A DNA stretch of 64,000 bases, from assembly GCA_024687845.1 (NCBI GenBank), contig JAILEL010000295.1:1-64000 (forward strand), given 5' to 3'. The translations under genes and the position numbers were made by a program. Source of the stretch: Eubacterium sp. Lineage in GTDB: Bacteria; Bacillota_A; Clostridia; Lachnospirales; Lachnospiraceae. Positions 9,840 through 19,500 of the stretch are shown piece after piece (the stretch's first letter is position 1; every line of letters starts with the position of its first letter). The notes under the pieces are model-generated. The model was given only the letters and a program-made list of their open reading frames with translations, did no database searches and was not told where the DNA came from.

Positions 9840-10778
9840 TTATACCTCAGAAAGAATATCTGCATCTGACTTCATTTCGAAGTCAGCAAAAAGTGCATTG
9901 ATATATTCTTCCGGATCAAATTTCTGAAGGTCATCAATCTTCTCGCCTACGCCGATATATTTTACAGGAACCTTAAGTTCTGACTGAATTGCTACAGCAA
10001 TTCCACCCTTAGCTGTTCCATCAAGTTTTGTAAGAATAATACCGTTAATTTCTGTAACAGTTGAAAATTGTCTAGCCTGTTCAAGAGCATTCTGTCCTGT
10101 TGAACCATCCAAAACTATAAGTGTTTCAACATAGCATTCAGGATATTCTCTTTCTATAACCCTTCTCATTTTTGCCAGCTCATCCATAAGATTCTTCTTA
10201 TTGTGAAGACGTCCAGCAGTATCTATAAGAGTAATATTTGTTTTACGCGCTTTTGCAGCTTTAACTGCGTCATAGACAACAGCCGAAGGGTCAGCACCTT
10301 CAGCCTGAGCAATAATATCTACACCGGCTCTCTCGGTCCAGGTACGGAGCTGCTCGATAGCTCCAGCTCTGAAGGTATCAGCTGCTGCAACGAGAACAGA
10401 TCTTCCCTGATTCTTATACTGAGCAGCAAGCTTTCCAATAGATGTAGTCTTGCCAACTCCGTTAACACCAATAATAAGCATGACGGTTTTGGCATCTTCG
10501 AAGCAATATGCATTATCTGGAACATGCATCTGATTCTTCAGACTTTCCATTACGAATTCCTTACATTGTGTAGCATCTTTAAGCCCAAGCTCTTCAACCT
10601 TTTCACGAAGATCATCGATTACTCTTTCAGTTGTTTCAAAGCCCATGTCTGAGGATATGAGAGTTTCTTCAAGTTCATCATAGAAGTCATCATCTATCTG
10701 AATAGGTTTTGAAAATACGCTAGCTATGTTGTTGCTGGTCTTCTTAAGACCTTCTTTTAATCGTTGAAAAAATCCCAT
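9840..10778 (-). CDS. ftsY: Signal recognition particle receptor FtsY
   Basis: SRP receptor GTPase that docks SRP-ribosome complexes at the membrane for co-translational insertion. The 312-residue protein has the N-domain helices (residues 1-95), G1 (GVNGVGKTTSIGK), the DTFRAGAIEQL motif, G3 (DTAGR) and G4 (TKLD). The long acidic A-domain of E. coli FtsY is absent, as is common in Firmicutes. The ATG at 10778 follows GAGGTG closely. An upstream GTG would place that site inside the gene, so I rejected it. It ends the plsX-rnc-smc-ftsY unit. Confidence 0.97.
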   Translation of the reverse strand: MGFFQRLKEGLKKTSNNIASVFSKPIQIDDDFYDELEETLISSDMGFETTERVIDDLREKVEELGLKDATQCKEFVMESLKNQMHVPDNAYCFEDAKTVMLIIGVNGVGKTTSIGKLAAQYKNQGRSVLVAAADTFRAGAIEQLRTWTERAGVDIIAQAEGADPSAVVYDAVKAAKARKTNITLIDTAGRLHNKKNLMDELAKMRRVIEREYPECYVETLIVLDGSTGQNALEQARQFSTVTEINGIILTKLDGTAKGGIAVAIQSELKVPVKYIGVGEKIDDLQKFDPEEYINALFADFEMKSDADILSEV

Positions 10779-10835
10779 TATACACCTCACTCTTTGTTAA
10801 CATTCAGAAGTATTCTTATCTTCTGTGAATAATAA

Positions 10836-13800
10836 TCATTCATCTAGTTTATCTTCTATCAAATTAACGGAAACAAGTGTTGATACACCCTTTTCCTGCA
10901 TTGTAATTCCGTAGAGTCTGTTAGCAGCCTCCATTGTACCCTTTCTGTGAGTGATTACAACAAACTGGGTATGCTTTGTAAGTTTATCCAGATAATGTGC
11001 AAATCTTCCTACATTGGAATCATCAAGGGCTGCTTCTATCTCATCAAGAATACAGAATGGTGATGGCTTAAGACTCTGAATAGCAAAAAGAAGGCTTATT
11101 GCTGTAAGACTCTTTTCACCACCGGAGAGCTGCATCATATTCTGAAGTTTCTTTCCTGGTGGCTGAGCATTGATTATAATACCTGTTTCAAGCAGGTCGT
11201 CTTCATCAACAAGTGTCAGACTTGCTTTTCCGCCACCAAAAAGTTCTTTAAAAACTTTACTGAACATATTCTGAATGTCACGGAATTTTTCAGCAAAGGT
11301 TTCTTTCATTGCTCTATCTAGATCTGCGATTATCCCCTTAAGGTTATTTTCAGCATCTATAATATCATCACGCTGAGTACTTAAGAAGGTATATCTTTCA
11401 GATACCTCTTTAAATTCTTCAATAGCATTAACGTTTACATCTCCTAAAGATTTAATCTTCTGCTTTATGGAGTTAATCTCTTTCTTTAAAGCAACAGGAT
11501 CTGATAACTCTGGATTTTTAAGAAGCTCTGCAGAACTATAAGTAAGCTCATATTCTTCCCACATATAGTTCGACGCACTATCTCGTTCTTCTTCAAGTTT
11601 TTCAAGTGCAAGCTTCAATGTGTACGAAGATTTTTCAAGTCCATGAATACTGTCTGACAGCTTCTCACGTTTTTCAAAAAAGTCTTTATGATTCTTATTA
11701 ATATTATCTTTTTCTTTAACAAGATTCTCAAGACTCATAAGTTCATCATTGATAATTGAGTCATTCTGCTGCTTTGAAGTATGAAGTTTTTCAAGCTCTG
11801 CTTCAAGATTTTGAACAGAATTTGCATTTCCTTCAAGTCTTCCTTCAGCAGTTTTTATCTCTATATTATATTCTTCTTTTTCTGCTTTAAGACGATTTAT
11901 ATCTGAATCAAAATGGCTCAGATTCTGCTTTATTCCCGCAAGTTCAAGATTAATAGAAGAAAGCTTCTCTTCAATTTTATGCTTTATGTCTCTTTTTTCA
12001 GCGAGCTCTGTTTCCCATCTGGCTATCATTGTTTCTCGTTCAGTGATAGAGCTTTCATGCTGTTTCTCTGTATCGAAAAGATTCTTTTTATTTTCATCTA
12101 TCTGTTCAATCTGAACATTGAGCTGAGTATCCTCAGTTTTAATATTCGCAAAGCTGTTATTTATATTTGAAATACGCTCTTCAACATTTTTCAGACCAAT
12201 CGTAACAGAGTTATGGTCAATTGAAAGCTTCTGAATAAGATTATTCAGGTTATCCTTTTCACTTCGAAGAGAATCTTTTTTCATCTTAAGAGATGTTTCT
12301 TCTTCCTTTGCCTTACGTAGAAGATTATTTGTCTCTCCAATCTGTTTCTGAATATCCTCAAGCTCTCTTTTACGACCAAGAAGATTACTGGAATTCTTAA
12401 ATGCACCACCTGTCATTGCACCACCTGGATTAATGAGGTCACCTTCAGGGGTTACAAGTCTAAGTGTCTGATTATATTTTCTTGCAAGCTTTATCGCATT
12501 ATCAATGTTATCTACAACGATACTTCTTCCAAGAAGACTTTCTATAATGTTTTCGAATTTTTTATCTGCACTTACAAGCTTTGAAGCAATTCCAATAACG
12601 CCCTGTTCATCAAGTACATCCGGATTAACATTTCCACGCTTAACGATACTTGTTATCGGGAGAAATGTAGCTCTTCCCAGTTTGTTAGTTCTGAGATAAG
12701 CTATCATATTTTTAGCGGTAGTTTCATCCTCAGTAACTATATTCTGAATACTGGCTCCAAGAGCTGTTTCAATCGCAATCTCATAATCCTTATCAACAGT
12801 AATAATATCAGCAACAACTCCAATGATTTTTTTATCTGTTGCTTTTTTTTCCATTACTTTTTTAATACTCTGACCATAACCTTCATATCTTTCAGTCATG
12901 TTACGAAGTATTTCGACACGGGATTTAAGACTTATAACAGTCTGATTGTATTTTTGGATATTTGCTTTAACAGAACTTTCTCTTTCAGATATTGCTCTGA
13001 GATCAGCATCACATTTAACAAGCTTGGAATTGTTTTTTTCAAGAGAAGCGTTTATGCTGTCCATCTCATCCTGAAGAGTTTTTCTATCAGATTCAGCTAT
13101 GGCCTGTTCACTCTTACTTGACAGATATTTTGACTTAAGCTCAGTTTTGCGAAGATTAATATTCTCCAGCATGGTATCATACCTGGCAATCTTCTCCTTG
13201 AGATTTCCGCCTTCATTAATGAATTCAATGATATCTCCCTTTGCTGTATCAATCTTTGCAGCAACTTCCGTTTCTTTAGTCTCTGCTTCAATTCTTGATT
13301 TATCTATTTGGGAAGCTTCCGCCTCCTTATCACTAAGAGTCTTTTTTACATTATTTTTTTCTGATTGAACTGCTTGAAGTTTCTGATCAACTTCATTTAC
13401 TCTATACCTTAATCGCTCTATCTGAGCATTAATTTCAGCATTAATTACGCCTTCAGATGATATTTTTTCTTTGATAACTCGGATTTCACCATCTGCGTGC
13501 TCATTTTCGAGCTTTTTTTCATTAATTACAGACTTTGTATTTTCAATCTTTACATTTAAAGCTTCAAGTGATTCTTCAAGTCTGTCATATTCTGTTTTTG
13601 TATATTCAAACTCTTCCTTTAATCTGTCAATCTCTGCTTCAGTTATATCAAGTGAGTTTTGTTTTGCATCCAGTTCATCTCTTATTTTATCTATCTGAAG
13701 GAGAAATGAATTAATATCGAGAGTTTTCTGTCTATCTTTGAGCTCCAGATATATCTTAGCTTTTTCCGACTGTTTTCTAAGAGGCTCAACTCTGTCTTCA

Positions 13801-14393
13801 AGTCCGGAAATAATATCATTTACTCTGTTGAGATTTGCATGTTCAGCATCCAGCTGTTTTTCAGTAATAAGTTTATTCTTTTTATATTTAACAATACCTG
13901 CTGCTTCATCGAAAAGTGCACGTCTGTCATCAGGCTTATCAGAAAGAATTCTTTCAATCTGACCCTGTCCAATGATTGAATATCCTTCTTTTCCTATACC
14001 GGTATCAAAGAAAAGAGATGTAACATCCTTAAGACGAGTTACATTTCCATTAATAAGGTATTCACTTTCACCAGAACGATATACTCTTCTTGCAACAGTT
14101 ACTTCATTATAATCTATAGGTAAGCTATGATCAGAATTGTCAAGTGTAATTGCTACATAGGCAGCTGCCTGTGGCTTTCTAAGCTCAGTTCCTGAAAATA
14201 TAACATCCTCCATCTTTGAGCCTCTCAGCTTTGAAGCACTTTGTTCACCAAGAACCCATCTGACTGCATCAGCAACATTACTTTTGCCTGAACCATTAGG
14301 ACCAACAATTCCGGTTATACCTTTTTCAAACCTGAAATCTATTTTATTGGCAAATGATTTAAAACCATTTACTTCTATACTCTTAAGATACAT
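10836..14393 (-). CDS. smc: Chromosome segregation ATPase SMC
   Basis: Condensin subunit that extrudes DNA loops with ScpA and ScpB, which are encoded at 29614-30959 in this window. The 1185-residue product has Walker A (GPNGSGKSNVADA) near residue 32, a long coiled coil, and a hinge near residues 510-660 with the glycine-rich GGAMTGGAF. A second coiled coil, the ABC signature LSGGEKSLTA and Walker B (CILDEIEAALDD) follow. Length and layout are normal. Its ATG abuts the rnc stop directly, so it is almost surely in the same transcript. Confidence 0.98.
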   Translation of the reverse strand: MYLKSIEVNGFKSFANKIDFRFEKGITGIVGPNGSGKSNVADAVRWVLGEQSASKLRGSKMEDVIFSGTELRKPQAAAYVAITLDNSDHSLPIDYNEVTVARRVYRSGESEYLINGNVTRLKDVTSLFFDTGIGKEGYSIIGQGQIERILSDKPDDRRALFDEAAGIVKYKKNKLITEKQLDAEHANLNRVNDIISGLEDRVEPLRKQSEKAKIYLELKDRQKTLDINSFLLQIDKIRDELDAKQNSLDITEAEIDRLKEEFEYTKTEYDRLEESLEALNVKIENTKSVINEKKLENEHADGEIRVIKEKISSEGVINAEINAQIERLRYRVNEVDQKLQAVQSEKNNVKKTLSDKEAEASQIDKSRIEAETKETEVAAKIDTAKGDIIEFINEGGNLKEKIARYDTMLENINLRKTELKSKYLSSKSEQAIAESDRKTLQDEMDSINASLEKNNSKLVKCDADLRAISERESSVKANIQKYNQTVISLKSRVEILRNMTERYEGYGQSIKKVMEKKATDKKIIGVVADIITVDKDYEIAIETALGASIQNIVTEDETTAKNMIAYLRTNKLGRATFLPITSIVKRGNVNPDVLDEQGVIGIASKLVSADKKFENIIESLLGRSIVVDNIDNAIKLARKYNQTLRLVTPEGDLINPGGAMTGGAFKNSSNLLGRKRELEDIQKQIGETNNLLRKAKEEETSLKMKKDSLRSEKDNLNNLIQKLSIDHNSVTIGLKNVEERISNINNSFANIKTEDTQLNVQIEQIDENKKNLFDTEKQHESSITERETMIARWETELAEKRDIKHKIEEKLSSINLELAGIKQNLSHFDSDINRLKAEKEEYNIEIKTAEGRLEGNANSVQNLEAELEKLHTSKQQNDSIINDELMSLENLVKEKDNINKNHKDFFEKREKLSDSIHGLEKSSYTLKLALEKLEEERDSASNYMWEEYELTYSSAELLKNPELSDPVALKKEINSIKQKIKSLGDVNVNAIEEFKEVSERYTFLSTQRDDIIDAENNLKGIIADLDRAMKETFAEKFRDIQNMFSKVFKELFGGGKASLTLVDEDDLLETGIIINAQPPGKKLQNMMQLSGGEKSLTAISLLFAIQSLKPSPFCILDEIEAALDDSNVGRFAHYLDKLTKHTQFVVITHRKGTMEAANRLYGITMQEKGVSTLVSVNLIEDKLDE

Positions 14394-15089
14394 TTAAATT
14401 AAATCCTTATCATCAAAGTTTAGTTTGATTATAGTTTCGTGAGCAGCCACCTGTTCAGCCATCTTCTTTGTTGGACCAGAGCCTGTTGCAACCTGTTCGC
14501 CATTAAGTCTGGCAATTACATTATATATTCTGTTATGCTCAGGACCATCTATTGAAATTAACTTATAATCAAGCTTAAGACCAAGTCCCTGTGCGTATTC
14601 CTGAAGAATAGACTTAGCATCATAGAAGGTTGTTTTATTTTCTATATCAGTGAGAAGGAATTTTTTGACATATTTCTCAGCTTCCCTCATACCACCATCA
14701 AGATATATCGCACCAAGAACTGACTCAAAAAGATCGCATAAAATAGAAGGTCTTTCCTTACCACCTGTAAGCTCTTCACCATGACTTAAATATAAATAGT
14801 CACCGAAACCAAGTTCTTTGGTTATCTTCGATAAAGTATATTCGCAGACAAGACTTGCACGAAGTTTAGTAAGTTCACCCTCTGTTTTATCAGGATATTT
14901 GCGAAAAAGATGTTTGCTGGTAACAAATTCCAGAATTGCATCTCCCAAAAACTCATATCTCTCGTAAGATACAGCACCAGTATGACTCTCATTGGAATAA
15001 GACTTATGTGTAAATGCTATATCTAAATGATTGATATCCTTAAAATGATATCCTAATATTTTTTCAAGTTCCGTATAATCTTTACTCAT
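14394..15089 (-). CDS. rnc: Ribonuclease III
   Basis: Double-strand-specific endoribonuclease for rRNA maturation and antisense RNA decay. The 231-residue protein has the signature YERYEFLGDAILEF (catalytic Glu and Asp present), the second acidic motif LCDLFESVLGAIYLDGG, and a C-terminal dsRNA-binding domain ending near AAHETIIKL. The gene overlaps the end of plsX by 8 bases (an ATGAGTAA junction) and is followed without a gap by smc. acpP, often found between plsX and rnc, is not here. Confidence 0.97.
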   Translation of the reverse strand: MSKDYTELEKILGYHFKDINHLDIAFTHKSYSNESHTGAVSYERYEFLGDAILEFVTSKHLFRKYPDKTEGELTKLRASLVCEYTLSKITKELGFGDYLYLSHGEELTGGKERPSILCDLFESVLGAIYLDGGMREAEKYVKKFLLTDIENKTTFYDAKSILQEYAQGLGLKLDYKLISIDGPEHNRIYNVIARLNGEQVATGSGPTKKMAEQVAAHETIIKLNFDDKDLI

Positions 15090-16095
15090 TGACCTCTTCG
15101 AATCCTTTGATTATTTTACCATTAACATCATTTTCAACAAATGATACACATTGTGCTACAGCGGAAATAACTTCATTTTCTTTAGAATTTCCATGAATCT
15201 TAACCACTAAACCTTTAAGTCCAAGAAGAGGCGCACCTCCCTTATCGGAAGCATCAAACTTCTGAAGTGTTTTCTTCATGCTCTTCTTAACAAGAATAGC
15301 CCCAACTTTACTCTTAAAGGATGAGAGAAATGCTCCTTTTAGCTCTTTAAGTATCATTTTGGAAAGACCTTCATAGAGCTTGATGATAACATTTCCCACA
15401 AAACCATCCGCAACTATAACATCCGCCTTTCCGTATGGAATGGCTCTTGCTTCTATAGAACCGACAAAATTAATGTCTGATTCTTTTTTTAAAATAGAAT
15501 AAGCAGCCTTAACAAGTGAATTACCTTTCTCTTCTTCAAGACCTACATTGGCAATAGCCACTCTTGGGTTTTTGACTCCACATACACTTTCCATATATAT
15601 AGAACCCATCTTGGCAAACTGAACAAGTACCTCAGGTTTAACGTCTACATTAGCGCCGCAATCAAGAAGAAGTGATGGTTCTTCAGCAGTTGGCAGTAGA
15701 TGTGCCAGAGGAGTTCTTTTAACTCCTTTTGCTCTTCCTACCACAAACTGACCACCGGCAAGAATTGCGCCAGTGCTGCCAGCAGAAATAAATGCATCAG
15801 CTTTTCCTTCTTTTACAAGATTTAGTCCTACAACTAAAGAAGAATCTTTTTTTTCTCTTACTGCTTTAACAGGTGGTTCATTGAGAGTTACTTCTTCAGT
15901 AGTATTAATTATTTCAATTCTATTTTTATCGTAATCATATTCAGACAAATAACCTTCTATCTCATCTTTATGTCCTGTAAGATATATCTTAACCTGTGGA
16001 TTTTTTTGAAGTGCTGCAGCTGCCCCTTTGACACAAACTGCTGCACCATTATCTCCACCAATTGTATCAATTACAATATTAATCATTTTGCCCAA
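15082..16095 (-). CDS. plsX: Phosphate acyltransferase PlsX
   Basis: Converts acyl-ACP to acyl-phosphate, the donor for PlsY (encoded at 31970-32647) in phosphatidic acid synthesis. The protein has the family opening INIVIDTIGGDNGA and the segments SAGSTGAILAGG and VADGFVGNVIIKLYEG. I chose the TTG at 16095 because GAGGAG lies 8 bases upstream of it, while the in-frame ATG three codons later is 17 bases away. A separate promoter lies at 16138-16166, just past the rpmF terminator. It heads the plsX-rnc-smc-ftsY unit. Confidence 0.95.
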   Translation of the reverse strand: MGKMINIVIDTIGGDNGAAVCVKGAAAALQKNPQVKIYLTGHKDEIEGYLSEYDYDKNRIEIINTTEEVTLNEPPVKAVREKKDSSLVVGLNLVKEGKADAFISAGSTGAILAGGQFVVGRAKGVKRTPLAHLLPTAEEPSLLLDCGANVDVKPEVLVQFAKMGSIYMESVCGVKNPRVAIANVGLEEEKGNSLVKAAYSILKKESDINFVGSIEARAIPYGKADVIVADGFVGNVIIKLYEGLSKMILKELKGAFLSSFKSKVGAILVKKSMKKTLQKFDASDKGGAPLLGLKGLVVKIHGNSKENEVISAVAQCVSFVENDVNGKIIKGFEEVNE

Positions 16096-16137
16096 TGCAT
16101 TCTCTCCTCAATGAATTATTTAGACTTTAACTTCCAT

Positions 16138-16166
16138 ATTTTAGAACAAATGTACTTTTATTGCAA
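16138..16166 (-). promoter_or_regulatory. Putative promoter of plsX-rnc-smc-ftsY
   Basis: On the minus strand a TTGCAA -35 (4 of 6) is followed after 17 bases by a TAAAAT -10 (5 of 6). It lies between the rpmF terminator and the plsX ribosome binding site, where a promoter is needed. Confidence 0.45.
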
Positions 16167-16171
16167 TAGAA

Positions 16172-16210
16172 AAAAGATGACAAAAAGCTATTACCTTTTT
16201 GTCATCTTTT
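16172..16210 (-). terminator. Rho-independent terminator of rpmF
   Basis: Perfect 16-bp inverted repeat (arms 16172-16187 and 16195-16210, 7-base loop). The minus-strand transcript ends in a U-rich tract built into the second arm and beyond. It separates rpmF from plsX. The core of the stem, ATGACAAAAAG, recurs in the hairpin at 57771-57806. Confidence 0.85.
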
Positions 16211-16247
16211 AGACATCTTTTTATTATACTTTGATTTAATCTCTCAA

Positions 16248-16427
16248 TTAATCTACAGCGATAATCTCCTTATTACCGTATGATCCGCAGTTCTTACATA
16301 CTCTGTGAGGCATCATAAGCTCTCCACATTTACTGCATTTTACAAGGTTAGGAGCAGCCATTTTCCAGTTAGCTCTTCTCTTATCGCGTCTTGCTTTAGA
16401 GACTTTTCCCTTTGGACATATTGACAT
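16248..16427 (-). CDS. rpmF: 50S ribosomal protein L32
   Basis: A 59-residue ribosomal protein starting MSICPKGKVSKARRDKRRAN. It has a zinc ribbon made of CSKC (31-34) and CKNC (45-48), so it is the zinc-containing, C+ form of L32. The ATG is preceded by GGAGGTG at good spacing. It has its own near-perfect promoter and terminator, so it is a single-gene unit here. The DUF177/YceD gene that often precedes rpmF in Firmicutes is missing; the next gene upstream is the acetate kinase fusion. Confidence 0.97.
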   Translation of the reverse strand: MSICPKGKVSKARRDKRRANWKMAAPNLVKCSKCGELMMPHRVCKNCGSYGNKEIIAVD

Positions 16428-16476
16428 TCAGAAACACCTCCTTATATAAGAATTGGTTAAAAACCACACTCGACCT

Positions 16477-16505
16477 ATTATACTGATACATTCCCAACTT
16501 GTCAA
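16477..16505 (-). promoter_or_regulatory. Consensus promoter of rpmF with a dyad on the -35
   Basis: On the minus strand this is a perfect sigma-A promoter: TTGACA, 17 bases, TATAAT. The -35 is centred in a 16-base dyad, AACTTGT-CA-ACAAGTT on the plus strand (16496-16511), which could be an operator. The leader would be about 40 bases. Confidence 0.85.
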
Positions 16506-16578
16506 CAAGTTTTTAACAAAGATATTAAAAAATTTTCAGATTTTTTAATTATATCGTTACTAGGTCATGAAATATAAA

Positions 16579-19500
16579 TTACAGAAGCGCTGCTGTCTCT
16601 CTTGCAATAGCAAGTTCCTCATTTGTAGGAATAACAAAAACCTTAACCTTTGAATCTGGAGTTGAGATTTCTGCCTCATCGCCATGAACTGAACTATTCT
16701 TTTCAGCATCTATTTCAACACCCATATATCCGAAGCTTTCAAGGATAGCAGCTCTGATCTTATCATCGTTCTCGCCAATTCCTGCTGTAAATGCAATCAT
16801 GTCAACACCATTCATAGCAGCGATATAACTACCAATAATCTTTACTGCGCTATATACAAAGGAATTGAATGCAATAATTGATCTTTTATCACCTTCCTTT
16901 ATTCCAGCATCAATATCTCTACAGTCACTTGATCTTCCAGAAAGTCCGAAAAGTCCAGACTGTTTATTAAGAATATTCAGAACTTCATCTACTGATTTAT
17001 TCTCTTTATTAACAATATACTGAATAATTGCAGGATCGATATTTCCACTTCTTGTACCCATGATAAGACCTTCAAGTGGAGTAAGTCCCATTGAAGTATC
17101 AACTGATTTTCCGCCCTGAACAGCTGTTATACTTGCACCACCGCCAAGATGGCAGACGATAATCTTAGAATCTTCAACTGGTTTTCCAAGAAGCTCTGCA
17201 GCTCTTCCTGATACAAATCTGTGACTAGTTCCATGGAAGCCATAACGACGAATCTTATAGTTCTCATAATAGCTATATGGAATACCATAGATATATGCCT
17301 TCTCTGGCATGGTCTGATGGAATGCAGTATCAAATGTAACACACTGAGGAACACCAGGCATTATCTTCTGGCATGCTCTGATTCCAAGAAGGTTTGCAGG
17401 ATTATGAAGTGGAGCAAGATCGCAGCATTCATCAATCTTAGCAATAACATCATCATCAACCTTAACTGAAGAATTGAAATACTCTCCTCCATGAACTACT
17501 CTATGACCAACTGCATCAATTTCATCAAGAGACTTAATAGCTCCATCCTCAGGATCTATAAGTATATCAATAACAGCCTTGAGAGCTACACCATGATCTG
17601 GAAGATCTATATCCTTTTCTTTCTTCTCACCAGTCTGAGAGCTGTCGTACTTGATCTTACCACCCTCGATACCGATTCTCTCACATAAACCTTTTGCGAG
17701 TACACCTTCAGTCTCAGAATCAATAAGCTGATACTTGAGAGATGAAGAACCTGCATTAATAACAAGTATTTTCATTTTTTTCTGCTCCTTATTCTTTATA
17801 GTATATTTATCCTGTAGTTCATCCACTGTCTGAACTGCAGAAGGATTATCAATCTGATTTTGAGTGAGGCTTTCACCTTCTCTTCCATCAATTACAATCA
17901 TACCACGGCCATGCTCTTTACTGAAATACATTGCCTGGTCGGCACGATCTATAACTTCATCAATATCTTCACAGGTTTCCCTGTAGGAAGCAACTCCTAT
18001 ACTTACATTTACATTTATTTCATAATCTTCAAATCTGACAACCGTTGAAGCTATCTCCATTTGAACCTGTTTCAGAATAGAATATGCTTCATCAATTTTT
18101 ATATTTCTAAATATTAAAAGAAATTCTTCTCCACCATATCTTACAGCAGTTGCATCATATCTCTCTGCGAATTTTTTGTAAACACTCGCAACCATTTTAA
18201 TAACTTCATCACCTGCAAGATGACCATAGGTGTCATTTACAGATTTGAAATGATCAATATCCATCATAGCAACAGTAAGATCATCGCCCAGTCCTTCAAC
18301 CTCGTTAATTAGCGATGGATAAAACTGATTGAAATACTGTCTGTTATATACCTTACTAAGACCGTCTTTTTTAGCCATCTCTTCTGCTTTTAGATAGAGT
18401 CTGTCAGAAATGAGTGCCGAGGTGAAATCCATAATAGAGGATTCATAAAATGAAAAGCCTTTATCAAAGAAATCATATTTGCTGGAAATAACGATCATAA
18501 CTCCATATACTACTTCATTTTCATAAGCAGGAAACGCAACCGCATTGCATATATTTCCTCCTGACATAAATGGATATTTAAAATCATAATTATCAACCAG
18601 AACGACTGGATCAGTGTTTTTACGATTTAAAACCATTTTATAAATATTATATATATCTCGAAGCAACAGAGACTCTATAAGAGAATTTTCAGAGACCACA
18701 TCAACAAACGCCTGATCATTCATATAAATATCAGCATTTATAAAGAAACCAACTGTTCCAGCCTTTTTAATGTCCATAACATTGTTCATCATGATTCGGG
18801 CATTTTTTTCAACATCAAAGCTCGATGTAAAATACTTCATAACCTCAATCAGAGAACGTGTTTCTTTATTAGTTTCTTCAAGACTATCATTTGCTTTAGT
18901 AAGATTAATTTTCTGTAAATTAATTTCGTTATTAACCTTTTCAACCTTTTCACGAAATTCAATCAGTTTATTATTCTCTTCTATTATATCTGAGTTTTCA
19001 AAATAAACTTTGGTATATCGATCATCTAGATATTTAATAGCATCTGCCAATAATCTATATAGAAAAATAATAATAGCCGAAATCAGAAATCCGGCTGCAA
19101 AAAAAACTATAAACCAAACGCCAGTAACATCATGTCTAAATTGAAGCACCAGAAATACAAAGCATGAAAGGCCCATGACTATGCCAATACGAATTTCATT
19201 TGTGAAAGAATCAAATATATCCCGCAGAAAAAGCTCCTGAAGAATCATAAATAACATAATAACAAAAACTGACAAAAAAATTATCGGTGGCAGCTGTTCA
19301 AAAATCGCAGCAAATGCCAGAAGAAATACATATATATACGTTCTGATGGACATAAGAAACGACGGAAAGCTCTCTTGATCTTTTATCAATTCTGTTTTTT
19401 TATAAATGAGATATTCATCACTTAATAGAAATGCATTTGCTATCAGAATATAATATCCTATTATAAAAATGCTTCTGGTAAGTCCTGCACCCGCACTCAT

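Noticed and set aside
16525..16548. A/T-only hairpin after the ackA stop as terminator
   Set aside because: The stem has only A-U pairs and an 8-base loop, so it is too weak to call, although some termination there is possible.
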